A stretch of DNA of 19,005 bases from Endomicrobiia bacterium (lineage in GTDB: Bacteria > Elusimicrobiota > Endomicrobiia > Endomicrobiales > Endomicrobiaceae). The stretch spans positions 1 through 19,005 of the forward strand of contig BNVZ01000007.1 of the NCBI GenBank assembly GCA_025998475.1, written 5' to 3'. A program made the position numbers and the translations under genes. The notes under the pieces are model-generated. The model made no database searches, was not told where the DNA came from, and worked only from the letters and a program-made list of their open reading frames with translations. Below are positions 1 to 7,873 of this stretch, piece after piece; position 1 is the first letter of the stretch, and the number at the start of each line of letters is the position of its first letter.

Positions 1-2
1 AT

Positions 3-361
3 ACCAGAGCTAAGGAACAAACTCGGGTTGCTCGTGTAAAGAAAGAAGCAGATAAGGCACAGGAAGAAAATGAAAGACTAAAGGAAGAGAATCAAAAGTT
101 GAAGGAGCAAAAAGCTTCTGCAGGTGGGCATTGGTGCAGGTAGCTCAGATAAAGAGGAATTGATTAAGGCACAGAAAGAAGCTGAGCAGCAAAGCTGTTC
201 AGGCACAGAAAGAAATTGAGAAAGCAAAGAAAGAAAATGAAGATTCACAGAAAGAAAATGATCGGCTAAGGGAAGCAGAAGCTAAGGCACAGAACGAAAA
301 GAAAGCATTACAGAAAGAAAATGATCGGCTAAAGGAAGAAAATGCTCGGCTAAAAAAGTAA
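3..361 (+). pseudogene. 3' end of a frameshifted coiled-coil protein gene
   Basis: The start lies outside the window. Three reading frames in succession encode one continuous style of sequence, rich in Lys, Glu, Gln and Asn. The first runs to the stop at 141-143. The second (GGIGAGSSDKEELIKAQKEA) takes over near 126-131, where one extra G would explain the shift. The third starts near 190-200 and ends at 361 with KENDRLKEENARLKK. The heptad-like KENDRLKEENxRL pattern is a typical alpha-helical coiled coil. Two frameshifts within 360 bases mean it is a pseudogene unless the sequence is wrong. The function is not recognisable. The style resembles the broken coiled-coil lipoprotein at 1958-5252, but no shared leader can be seen because the 5' end is missing. 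Confidence 0.6.
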
Positions 362-484
362 CCAGCATAGGAATGAATAAGCAGCAAAGGCAAAACTGGC
401 TGAGGGAGTAGCAGCGATGATTGTAAGACTGAGCTTGATTTCTTTAAGACACTTTAAGACTCTGGTGGTGCCAACACCAGAAGA

Positions 485-516
485 GTTGTCAAAACAGTTC
501 GAACTGTTTTGACAAC
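485..516. repeat. Perfect 32-bp palindrome, no loop
   Basis: The left arm GTTGTCAAAACAGTTC is followed at once by its exact reverse complement, centred on TTCGAA at 498-503. All 16 pairs match, with no spacer. There is no T-tract on either strand directly after it (the plus strand continues AGTCATCAAAAAAAAA), so it is not a standard intrinsic terminator. It could be a large operator, the target of a dimeric protein or a mobile-element scar. No coding sequence lies around it. Confidence 0.75.
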
Positions 517-701
517 AGTCATCAAAAAAAAAGTTAAAACGCGAAGTAATTATAACAATGACAATGAGTCTTGGGCCATTGAAATCGAGATAAAGTAAAA
601 GACTACCATGTAAAGAGTAGAGAAAAGAATGTAAGAATAAACTTGGAGTATTCTGGTGAGTTCAACCTTCTAAGTAACCTTCAACCAGAAATGGTATATT
701 A

Positions 702-781
702 GCAGCCAGCTAACAAACGTTTTGATATACTGTTAAATATTTTTACAGTATATCAACTATTTAGCTGGCTTGCATCTTTTT
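702..781 (+). terminator. Nested stem-loop followed by a T-tract
   Basis: The outer arms are GCCAGCTAA (705-713) and TTAGCTGGC (761-769). The inner arms are GATATACTGT (724-733) and ACAGTATATC (745-754). After the outer arm comes TTGCATCTTTTTTA. The geometry fits a long intrinsic terminator on the plus strand, perhaps for a now lost gene, but the stem is AT-rich and two-layered. It could equally be a cruciform or mobile-element end. Confidence 0.4.
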
Positions 782-1400
782 TATGGACAAAAAGCTCAAA
801 AAAAGCACAAATCCTTGAGGGTGTAGCACAAGAAAGAAAACCTTAAATCAAGCAAGAGAGCTATCTTGTAAATAGATTTAACAAGGTATATAAAGTTCTG
901 TTTTGTGATATTGTTGCGATGAGATTGATTGTTTGTATGAGTCTTGAAAGATATCTTTTGTTTTTTACTTGAATTCTTTGATAAATCTTAAAACACAAAT
1001 TGCTTTAAGTCTTGTATGTATGAGCGCAAATATTTTAGGTATAGAAAACATTTCACATTCTACTTTTAAGTAAGATCAATTAACTTTTGTCAAACAAAGA
1101 CAAGCAAGCCCCGCGTCCAGTTTCAAAACAATAGTCTTTTGTTTAAAAACCTTACACCTTCCTTTTGTTTACTCAAAAAAAAATCTATTTTCTGTTTTTG
1201 CGTTACACTGCTTTCTATCAAAGGCAATTGCCAAGCCAACATTGCCATTGCTGCACAATACAACCTAAAATGCTTTCTGTTTTTGTAGTGTCATTTTATC
1301 ACGATAACAAAAAGTCGTAAAAATCTATGTAACTTTATTTAATATTTATATAGCTTCAAATACCTTAAACCTTAAAACTTTCTTTAAATCATCTAAACAA
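782..1400. other. Gene-free AT-rich stretch
   Basis: No reading frame of convincing length or composition is seen on either strand. The only recurring words are two TCTGTTTTTG copies near 1192 and 1276 and a TTTCTTTAAATCAT word at about 1379 that recurs near 1558 inside the transposase remnant. It is probably eroded sequence. Confidence 0.5.
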
Positions 1401-1401
1401 A

Positions 1402-1723
1402 CCTCCGCACAAAGCAAGACGTGCGGTGCCAGCGGAGGAAATTGAAGAGCTATAATTGTTGCTGTACTTTGGCAACATAGCCCAAGAATCACTTCTGTTT
1501 CCTACTTGCCTACTGCTGCAATAAAGTCATCACTCCAACGCCACCACCCCCAAAGTTTTTCTTTAAATCATGACTCAAAATGCTCTAGCGTTATACTTTT
1601 GATAACTTGTATTGCTTGCTCCGGAGAGAACTTTGGGCTGTAGTTTAAGTGGGGTAGTGGGTGATTGCCATCTATTTCAACTTGCTCAAACTCTATGTTT
1701 GCAGCGTTACCAAATTTCTTTTG
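1402..1723 (-). mobile_element. Decayed IS200/IS605-type element with end hairpin
   Basis: The minus strand carries a readable TnpA remnant (1450-1723). Just past its stop is a strong hairpin: CCTCCGC (1402-1408) pairs with GCGGAGG (1432-1438), and inside it CCGCAC (1405-1410) can pair with GTGCGG (1421-1426). Subterminal hairpins recognised by the HUH transposase are the known hallmark of this family. The other end of the element is not recognisable above 1723, where short GTAA-GCCTAAA and TTTGGTAA words repeat instead. No tnpB is seen. Confidence 0.6.
1450..1723 (-). pseudogene. tnpA: TnpA (IS200/IS605 HUH transposase) remnant
   Basis: Minus-strand reading from 1723 gives FGNAANIEFEQVEIDG, then NHPLPHLNYSPKFSPEQAIQ, VIKSITLEHFES-stop, FKEKLWGWWRWSDDFIAAVG and K-stop-ETEVILG. 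After a one-base shift it reads YVAKVQQQL and stops at 1450-1452. The order matches TnpA: a VEIDGxH-x-H region where the HUH catalytic histidines sit, P-x-S-x-x-x-A-x-x-x-K helix, KLWG-x-x-WS-DxF, and a final EVI-x-YV helix. Two in-frame stops, one frameshift and a missing N-terminus show that it is dead. The HUH motif itself is degraded: two His lie four residues apart instead of H-x-H. The similarity is judged from remembered family patterns. Confidence 0.65.
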
Positions 1724-1957
1724 TTATTTAGGCTATTACAACGCTAAATATTACCAAATAAGCTAATCTTATGCTTTTAGGCGTTACAAAATGAATGCAC
1801 TATGCTGTCCACATTTAAACGGTTTCGTGCCTAATTGTACTACAAGCGATGTGTACACAGCTTGTTTTGCGGATGTGACTTAATAATTAATACTTTAAAA
1901 CCCAATTTAGATTGTGAAAAGTCCCTCTAAAATAAAAGCAAAAGTAATATTACGCAA
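1724..1957. other. Short intergenic stretch with scrambled micro-repeats
   Basis: Between the TnpA remnant and the end of the large minus-strand gene there are several near copies of TTTGGTAA and GTAA(C/T)(G/A)GCCTAAA words on the minus strand (about 1700-1800). A 10-bp palindrome GTAATATTAC (1944-1953) lies just after the stop of the large gene. On the minus strand it is followed by T-rich DNA, so it may act as a weak terminator for that gene. No gene is visible. Confidence 0.35.
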
Positions 1958-2133
1958 TTAGTTCATTGTCATAAGTACAGATTCCAATGACCGTTTTCCT
2001 GTCTCTAATTTCTTTGTATTTCCTGTTAACTCATCTAGCTTGTCACACCTATCTATTTTTTCCAACATATATATTTCGAGTGATTCCTTTGTTCTTTCCA
2101 AATCATGTATTTCTTCATTGAGATTTTCTACGT

Positions 2134-2372
2134 TTTTATCGGGCATATCTATTTCTTCCTTGAAATCTTCTACTCTTTTATCAATCCAATCCATTACTTC
2201 ATCGAAATTACCTATTTTTTCTTTAAACTTATCTTCAATATTCTTAATGCGATCTTTTATGCTTTTATCGAGCTCATGTATTTCTTCTTTAAGATCTTTT
2301 ACTCTCTTACCGATCAGATTCATCGCTTCATCGAGCTCGTCTATTGTTTCTTCAAACTTATCTTCAATACTA
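2134..2372 (-). repeat. 129-bp tandem repeat encoding 43-residue coiled-coil units
   Basis: Two units lie near the C-terminus of the large lipoprotein. One contains IEDKFEETIDELDEAMN and RVKDLKEEI; the other contains IEDKFKEKIGNFDEVMD and RVEDFKEEI. Matching DNA positions, for example 2149 and 2278, are 129 bases apart. A third, weaker partial unit (VENLNEEIHDLE) follows at the protein end. The hydrophobic spacing fits a coiled coil. Confidence 0.7.
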
Positions 2373-3340
2373 TTCTTACCCTGACCTTGTAGTTTTACCG
2401 CTTTTGAAACCAACTCCCCCCTTGCTGCTGCTGCCCTATTATCACACTTAACCAGTTCCTTTCCACTGACAGACTCAAAATATTTCTTTCTTTGTCTCCC
2501 CTGTCTCTCTTTCCTACTCTTATTATTTCTGTTTATCTCAGCTATCTCTATCCGCTGTTTTCTTTCTATAAATGAATCAATGCGCCACTGTTTTCCTTCA
2601 GGCATCACCATATCATAATAATTAGCTACACTCCCACTCGAATCAATCATACGTTGGATCTCAGTTGGCTCTGTAGTTACTGTAGGTAACAGCTCATTAG
2701 CCCATATATTCTCCCGCTCATCTTCTTGTGCTTGTTCATCACCATACAATCCCTTTAAGCTAGCGAGTGCTCTATCTTGTGCTGTATACTCTTCTACTGC
2801 ATCAGATGTCGGTAGGGGCTGTTGTGTGTATTTTAATGCTGGATTATCTTTCTTCTCTTTGCGTTTATTTCTTTGCTTTGATGCCTTCTTTGTTGTCTTT
2901 GCCATATCTTTCTCAATCTCTTTGTCACTAGAATCTTGCAGTGGTGTTTCTGTCTTTACTCCTTCTTTTTCTCTGTCCTCATCTTCATTTTCACCAAATG
3001 ATCCTTCTAAGCTAACACATGCACTATCTTCTGCTTTTGTTTTACGTCTCTTTCTCCACCGTTTATTTCTTTCTTTACGTTTCTGTTTCTGCTGTTTGTA
3101 TTTTTCTTCCTGCTTTAATATTTCTTCCTCCCACTCTGTTACTCTTTTCTTGCTTTCTTTTCCTTTTTCCTTTGCCGACTCCATAGTCTCTTTTACTCTT
3201 ATCTTAAGTTCTTTTTTTATCTGCTCTTTATCCCTTTCTACTTCCATTTTTCTTATTTTTTCTCTCTTTTCTCTTTCTACGGCTTTAATCTCTCTTTGGC
3301 TTTCTACCTCCGCTCTTTCTGCCATTTCCCATCTTTCCCG

Positions 3341-3490
3341 CTCTTTTTTCCGCTCTTCCCACTCTTTATCCCGCTCTTCCAACTCTTTACCCCGCTCTTT
3401 CCGCTTTTTATCCCGCTCTTCATACTCTTTATCCCGCTTTTCCCACTCTTTATCCCGCTCTTCCCACTCTTTATCCCGTTCTTTATACTT
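3341..3490 (-). repeat. 21-bp tandem repeat encoding a 7-residue heptad
   Basis: About seven copies of a 21-bp unit, on the plus strand like CCGCTCTTCCCACTCTTTAT, encode the minus-strand heptad RDKEWEE with variants RDKEYEE, RDKKRKE and RGKELEE. A seven-residue period of alternating charge is ideal for a long single alpha-helix or coiled coil. Near-identical units suggest growth by slippage or unequal recombination, so copy number may vary between strains. Confidence 0.75.
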
Positions 3491-4405
3491 TTTTTCCATT
3501 TCTTCATACTCTTTTTCACTAACCAGTCGAGCCACTAGCTGTTGTTTATATTGGGGATTTCTAGCACAGATATCAGCTGCTGTCGGTCTCTCAACCAAAT
3601 ACTCAGTTAATAGTTTCTCCCCCAGCTCCTGCCTTGCTTTCTCCTTTTCCTTGTTACTAACCGTTAATTCAAAAACCCCATCTGTAGCCTCAACCCCATT
3701 ATCCATCTCATCTGTAGATGAAGCTGAAGACGAAGATGAGGAAGATGACGAAGAAGAAGAGGAAGACGATGATGAGGAAGATGACGAATATAATCCAGTC
3801 CCAGCTCCATTTTTTTCCAGCTCTTTTCGCTCTTTCTGATTTTTTTCCAACTTTCTTTCCTGTTTTACCAACTCTTTGTTCTGCTCTTCCTGCTCTTTTT
3901 CACAAATCAGTCTAGCCACTAGCTGTTGTCTATATTGGAGATCTCCAGCACAAATCACAGCTTCTGTCTGTCTTCCAACAAGATACTCAGTTAGTAGCCT
4001 CTCCCACAGCTCCTGCCTTGCCAGACTTGCTTCCTCCTTCTCCTCATCATCATCCGTAGAAGAAGACGATGAGAAAGAGGAAGACGATGATGAATACGAA
4101 GAGGACGAAGAAGATGATGATGAATATAATCCAGTCCCAGCTCCATTTTTTTTAGTGCTTTCCGCTCTTCCCGCTCTTTTTTCTTAACCAGTCGAGCCAC
4201 TAGCAGTTGTTTAAATTTGAGATCTTTAGCGCAAATATCAGCTACTAGCGATTTGCCAACAAAATACTCAGCTAGTAGCTTCTCCCCCAGTTCCAGCTTT
4301 GCTTTCTCCTTTTCCTTGTTACTAACCATTGCTTCAAAAACCCCATCTGTAGCCTCAACCCCATTATCCATCTCATCTGTAGATGAAGACGATGAGGAAG
4401 AATCG
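3480..4405 (-). repeat. Three tandem protein modules: poly-Ser plus helical domain
   Basis: Each module starts with a Ser tract encoded by TCA/TCT/TCG codons (about 4380-4405, 4052-4130 and 3718-3790). In modules 1 and 3 this is followed by STDEMDNGVEATDGVFE. All three then have a helical block: LGEKLLAEYFV, LWERLLTEYLVGR and LGEKLLTEYLVER. The block continues with a (D/V)ICA motif and QQLVARL(V/I)xEKExEE, and modules 1 and 2 end in KNGAGTGLY before the next Ser tract. Nearly identical 3' sequences between modules indicate recent duplication. Module 2 has lost the DEMDNGVEATDG part. I do not recognise the domain. Confidence 0.75.
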
Positions 4406-5310
4406 TCACCTTCTCTATACTCATACTCTTGCCTGTTTCTATCCTTTTCATTCTTCTGCTTCTTAGAAAACCTATCCTTGCCCTTTTCTTTTTCTTTTTC
4501 ACTTCGTCTATTAATTAAACCTTGAACGTCTTTTCCTTCATCATCTGTAAATGAGGAAGAAGCCAATGAGGAAGATATAATGATCCCTGACTCAACTGGT
4601 AGCTCACCTTTTGCTATCGATGATAATAAAACCACTGATTCTTCTGAATCATCTTTTTTTGGTTCTAATTTATTTTCTTTTAATGTTTTTTTCACTGTGT
4701 CTGAATGTGAGTCGTCGTATTGTACTATTGTTTCTACGTCAGGCCCTAACAGTGGTGGTGATGGATGTAGTTGTACAGCAGCTTCACTGTGTTTAGGTTC
4801 TTCCCCTGGTTGTTCTACTGGTAATATTATTGGGTATGCCTCTGCTGCTGGTTCATCGTTTACTGGCCCTGTTGGATGTAGCAGTTTTTCATCCATTTGT
4901 TCTGATTCAAGTTGTCCTGGTACATACCTTCTCTCTGGTTCTGCTATTGGGTCTTTGTATGGGTCTGGGTCGGGTGCTGCGTTTATATTTGCTAAATTTT
5001 CTTCTTCTTTTCTTTTACTTCTTCGTCTTCTATCCTTTTCTGGTCTTCTATTGCTCTTTCTTCGTCTTCCTTCCTTTTCTGTTCTTCTATTGCTTTTTCT
5101 TCGTCTTCTTTCTTTTTCTTTGCTTCTTCTATTTTTTTTGGAGTAGCAATTCTTCTGTTTACAAGGCTCGCGTTCTTTTTATCGCAGGAACTTAAAAAAA
5201 GACTAAAAAGAGTAAATGTAATAAATGTAGTTAATAATGTTTTTAGTTTCATCGTTGTATTCTTTTTTGCCTGTAGTTTTTGTCTTTTTTCATAATGTCT
5301 TTTTGATATT

Positions 5311-5438
5311 ATAACTGGCTTTTATAAGTCTCTTTGCGACTATTCATTTGATATCATAAAACAACCTTTGTAAGTCTCTTTGTAACTATCCATTTGATGT
5401 CATAACACAACTTTTATAAGTCTCTTTGCAACTACTTA
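5311..5438. repeat. 45-46 bp tandem repeat, nearly three copies
   Basis: The unit is ATAA-(A/C)-CAACTTTTATAAGTCTCTTTG-(C/T)-AACTA-CATTTGATGTC. Copies start at 5311, 5356 and 5402; the third is cut short at about 5438. They differ by a few substitutions. They lie just upstream of the start of the large lipoprotein gene at 5252, so they may be part of its 5' regulatory region, but I see no clear function. Confidence 0.75.
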
Positions 5439-5495
5439 AAAAAGGTAACAACTGTATTAAAGCTCCAAACACACTTTGTTTATTTTTTTACAGTA

Positions 5496-5632
5496 GTGTT
5501 GACAAGTGAATATATTCTAACGAAATGTATTTTGACAAATTGCTCCTAGGTCTGTGGTATCTGTAAAGTGTCAACAAGTGAATATATTCTAACGAAATGT
5601 ATTTTGACAAATTGCTCTTAGGCTTGTAGTAT
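5496..5632 (+). repeat. 72-bp direct repeat, each copy with a TTGACA box
   Basis: Copies start at 5496 and 5568 and share GTGAATATATTCTAACGAAA and the following TGTATTTTGACAAATTGCTC. Each contains TTGACA (5532-5537 and 5604-5609). Seventeen bases later come TGGTAT (5555-5560) and TAGTAT (5627-5632), which are moderate and fair matches to a -10 box. Each unit could therefore hold a plus-strand sigma-70-type promoter, but no intact gene follows closely. Confidence 0.6.
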
Positions 5633-5757
5633 TAAAATTACCCAAATACTTTAGTTTAGCCTTTATATTGGCAATTAGACTCTTGAATCATCTCTTACCG
5701 TTTGTGAAACATTCACTAGTGAAGTAAACCATTTTATTTAGTTGTTTTATTCAAATT

Positions 5758-5898
5758 AACGCAAAATAATGCAAATATTTTGGCATTATTACTTTGTTGA
5801 TCTTTTTCTTATTCTTTTAATTCTTCTTAACGCAAAATAATGCAAATATTTTGGCATTATTACTTTGCTGATCTTTTTCTTATTCTTTTATTCTTCTT
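5758..5898. repeat. 71-bp tandem duplication
   Basis: The two copies begin at 5758 and 5829 with AACGCAAAATAATGCAAATA and differ only by a T/C change (TTGTTGAT versus TTGCTGAT) and one T. Each holds a short dyad, AATGC ... GGCATT. The near identity implies a recent duplication. Confidence 0.8.
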
Positions 5899-5919
5899 TT
5901 TCTTAGAACTTTACTAAGG

Positions 5920-6043
5920 CGATTTTATCTTTTTTATAACTAGTATTCTTTTATGCCAAAACCATTTTTTCAAAATGTACTATCGATTTTATCTTTTTTA
6001 TACCTAGTATTCTTTTATGCCAAACCATTTTTTCAAAATGTAC
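5920..6043. repeat. 64-bp tandem duplication
   Basis: Copies begin at 5920 and 5984 with CGATTTTATCTTTTTTATA and end with CATTTTTTCAAAATGTAC. They differ by an A/C change and one A in the A4/A3 run. No coding meaning is evident. Confidence 0.8.
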
Positions 6044-6059
6044 TTAAACTTGTTTTTTT

Positions 6060-6350
6060 GCTAGAATAGATATTGCTATTAACCTTGGACGTATTCTGGG
6101 CAGAGAGGCGTCCTGCCTGTCGCTTATCGTGTCGACCTTGCTCGACAGTTAAATATATCAAAGGTTGCATGCTATTATCAAGCTAAATATTGATCGATCC
6201 TGCAAGAAGAAAACTGTATATCAAAGTTTCCAAACCTTGTAGGATCTTTCTCGACTCCATCACGACATGTAAAAACACTAAAGTTATTATCCCCATCTTG
6301 ATGGAGTCTATAACATCACGAGAGGCTTGTTAGCCCCTCTGATGCTATAA
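6060..6350. other. GC-richer island with dyads, possible gene remnants
   Basis: Around 6087-6147 the base composition turns clearly richer in G and C than its surroundings, and short open stretches exist on both strands. Three dyads are visible: TGTCGA (6130-6135) with TCGACA (6142-6147); GACTCCATCA (6253-6262) with TGATGGAGTC (6299-6308); and an imperfect stem over 6314-6344 (CATCA/TGATG with GAGG/CCTC inside). A minus-strand stretch at about 6185-6318 stays open for over 40 codons. I cannot assign any of it; it may be the core of an older insertion. Confidence 0.35.
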
Positions 6351-6356
6351 TTAATC

Positions 6357-6636
6357 AATAGACCTCCCGCACAACGTAAGTATTAAATTTTAGAATTACA
6401 AATACCTGCAACCCAAGTTAAATCGCAGTCCAAAGCGTCTTTTGCTATTACTTATCTATCTTTTAGACTATTTTGAATCTTTTAACAAATACTTTAATAG
6501 ACCTCTTGCACAGCTTTGAGTATTAAATTTTAGAGTTACAAATACCTGAACCCTGAGTTAAATCGCAGTCCAAAGGGTCTTTTACGGTTTCTATATCTAT
6601 TCTGTACTATTTTGAACCTTTTAACAAATACTTTAA
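6357..6636 (-). mobile_element. Two tandem 3'-end remnants of an IS5-like element
   Basis: A 139-bp unit occurs twice, starting at 6357 and 6496. Each begins on the plus strand with AATAGACCTC(T/C)(T/C)GCACA, which resembles IS5-group terminal repeats. Read on the minus strand, each unit runs from a transposase C-terminus to this end. The copies are diverged (about 80% alike by eye) and both are broken. A third partial copy of the inner part lies at 6769-6802. The IS5 attribution rests on the remembered C-terminal transposase pattern. Confidence 0.55.
6536..6625 (-). pseudogene. IS5-like transposase C-terminal fragment
   Basis: From 6625 the minus strand reads VKRFKIVQNRYRNRKRPFG and then LRFN, before falling out of frame. 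The neighbouring copy (6357-6495) contributes RRFGLRFNL and, after small indels, AGICNSKI and a stop. The composite RYRNR-(R/K)RFGLRFNLIAGI is the familiar C-terminal end of many IS5-family DDE transposases. No catalytic DDE residues remain in the window, so it cannot be active. Confidence 0.55.
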
Positions 6637-6768
6637 TGTTTTCTACTATAATCATCTGATAAATCTTTCTATTTAACTCCTTATCTTCTTTTGTCAGCTT
6701 TTTAGTGTTTCTTTGATCTCTTTTTGGGGGTTAGTGTGTTTGTATGTATTCTGCCTAAGGCCTACTAG

Positions 6769-6802
6769 ATCTATCTTTGAGACTATTTTGAACCTTTTTA
6801 CT
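6769..6802 (-). repeat. Third partial copy of the IS5-like end
   Basis: The minus strand reads GTAAAAAGGTTCAAAATAGT followed by CTCAAAGATAGAT. This matches the inner part of the 139-bp unit at 6357-6495 with a few changes and translates as VKRFKIVSKID. It sits inside a 75-codon minus-strand open frame (6921-6694) that I regard as a chance or remnant frame. Confidence 0.5.
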
Positions 6803-7101
6803 CTTACCCTATCTTTTCTTTCCTCCTTGCTATTCTTTGTTTTATCAAACGTCCCTTTCTTTACTCCCATTAATACTAAACCCATTCCACCCGACCCACA
6901 TGCTTTCTTTTTCTGTTTCATAGTACTTCTATTGTACTTTTATATGTTAGTTATTAAGAGGTCTAATGTAGATGTCATGATGTAAGAGATTTTGTTTTAG
7001 TATTAGTTTTGCTTTTTTAGTTTTACAGCAAATATGTTTGCTTTGAGGTGAACAAACTTATGGAGCGGTGTATGTATAAAAATGATCTTATCAGGCGGTT
7101 T
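6803..7101. other. Gene-poor AT-rich stretch upstream of rdgB
   Basis: Two overlapping frames of 75-90 codons exist on opposite strands (6694-6921 minus, 6713-6985 plus). Neither shows a ribosome-binding site, a recognisable motif or natural composition. I see no repeat or RNA gene here. Confidence 0.4.
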
Positions 7102-7130
7102 TTGCCTTGAAGAAATTAGTTTTTGATAAT
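7102..7130 (+). promoter_or_regulatory. Possible promoter of the rdgB operon
   Basis: TTGCCT (7102-7107), a 17-base spacer and GATAAT (7125-7130) fit a sigma-70-type promoter, with a good -10 and a modest -35. Transcription would start near 7137 and leave a leader of about 135 bases before rdgB. There is no experimental support. Confidence 0.35.
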
Positions 7131-7273
7131 ATATCTACAAAGTGCTACGGCTATTAAAGCAACATATAGGTAAAATGCCTAAATTATCTTACGCTTACGA
7201 AAGTTTTTAATCTTTGTTGTTTTGTCTCTTAAAGTTGCTATGCATGGAAATTCGTATAAAACAGGATCTTAAA

Positions 7274-7867
7274 ATGATAAAAGATATAGTTATTGCTACG
7301 GGCAATATTCATAAAGTGGAAGAAATAAAATTGATACTAAAAGATTTAGATATTGAAATTATATCAATGACTTCTTTTTCTCGATATCCTAGGATTGTAG
7401 AGGATGGAAAAACTCTTGAAGAAAACGCGGCAAAGAAAGCAAAAGAAGCTGCCGTTTTCTTTAAAAGATGGGCTATTGCTGATGATTCCGGTTTAGAAGT
7501 TGATTATTTAAATGGAGGCCCCGGTGTTTATTGCGCAAGATATGCCGGAGAAGAGTGTTCTTATGACGATAATAATAAAAAATTACTTAACGCCTTGGAA
7601 GGCGTTTCAAAAGAAAGAAGAACGGCAAATTTTAGAACGGTAATTGCTATTTCAAGTCCTGATGGAAAAATTTACTTGGCAGATGGAAAAATATCTGGTA
7701 GAATAACATTGCAAGCTAAAGGGTCTAATGGATTTGGGTACGATCCTATTTTTTATGTTCCAGAGTTAAAGAAAACCTTTGCAGAGCTTGATTATAAAGT
7801 GAAAAATTCCATAAGTCATAGGGCAAAGGCTTTGCAAAAAGCTAAGGAAATTATAAAAAATTTATGA
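7274..7867 (+). CDS. rdgB: RdgB/HAM1-family XTP/dITP pyrophosphatase
   Basis: This enzyme hydrolyses non-canonical purine nucleoside triphosphates (XTP, dITP, ITP) to the monophosphate and pyrophosphate, which keeps them out of nucleic acids. The 197 residues match the usual family length. Visible motifs are IATGNIHKVEEI at 7-18 (substrate loop), ADDSGLEVDYLNGGPGVYCA at 69-88 with the family's catalytic Asp pair, ARYAGE at 88-93, GSNGFGYDPIF at 150-160, and SHRAKAL at 181-187, which contributes base recognition. The start at 7274 is preferred because AGGA (7263-7266) lies seven bases upstream; two further ATG codons (7214, 7244) have no such site. It opens a plus-strand operon; the stop is six bases before tRNA-Pro. 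Confidence 0.95.
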   Translation: MIKDIVIATGNIHKVEEIKLILKDLDIEIISMTSFSRYPRIVEDGKTLEENAAKKAKEAAVFFKRWAIADDSGLEVDYLNGGPGVYCARYAGEECSYDDNNKKLLNALEGVSKERRTANFRTVIAISSPDGKIYLADGKISGRITLQAKGSNGFGYDPIFYVPELKKTFAELDYKVKNSISHRAKALQKAKEIIKNL

Positions 7868-7873
7868 GGTAAT

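Larger units (their letters stand above)
1958..5252 (-). pseudogene. Modular Ser-rich coiled-coil lipoprotein, split over three frames
   Basis: The start at 5252 opens with a lipoprotein signal peptide: MKLK, a hydrophobic core and the lipobox LSSC with Cys23, followed by DKKNASLVNRR. A Glu/Lys-rich helix follows and the frame stops at 4992. The protein continues in a second frame from about 5030 to 4150 (Pro/Glu-rich linker, then module 1) and in a third frame from 4147 to 1958. The third part is about 700 residues: modules 2 and 3, a heptad region built on RDKEWEE, basic/acidic linkers and two 43-residue C-terminal coiled-coil repeats. The second break lies at an A8 tract (T8 at 4146-4153), where a sister copy has A7 (3810-3816). 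Intact, it would be a protein of nearly 1,100 residues anchored by lipid and probably surface-exposed or periplasmic. Function is unknown; long coiled coils and Ser tracts suggest a structural or adhesive role. It may be a true pseudogene, a slippage-variable gene or a sequencing artefact. Confidence 0.7.

Noticed and set aside
3304..3538. Short frames with a seven-residue pattern (IKSGKSG and IPLFPLF) on both strands
   Set aside because: They are other-frame readings of the 21-bp heptad repeat, so any frame looks periodic.
2826..3839. Long plus-strand open frame of 337 codons opposite the large lipoprotein gene
   Set aside because: It mirrors the Lys/Glu/Ser codon use of the minus-strand gene, giving Ser/Phe/Leu runs and an acidic run opposite the Ser tract. 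It has no motif or ribosome-binding site of its own.
4580..5195. Plus-strand frames rich in Ser/Cys or Leu/Phe near the start of the large gene
   Set aside because: Shadows of the Glu/Lys-rich minus-strand coding sequence; the hydrophobic runs arise from antisense Glu and Lys codons.
5311..6043. Possible CRISPR array
   Set aside because: The repeats are adjacent tandem copies of whole units of different sequence. There are no unique spacers between identical short repeats and no cas genes.
6694..6985. Overlapping 75- and 90-codon frames on opposite strands
   Set aside because: No start signal and no family resemblance; part overlaps a fragment of the IS5-like repeat.
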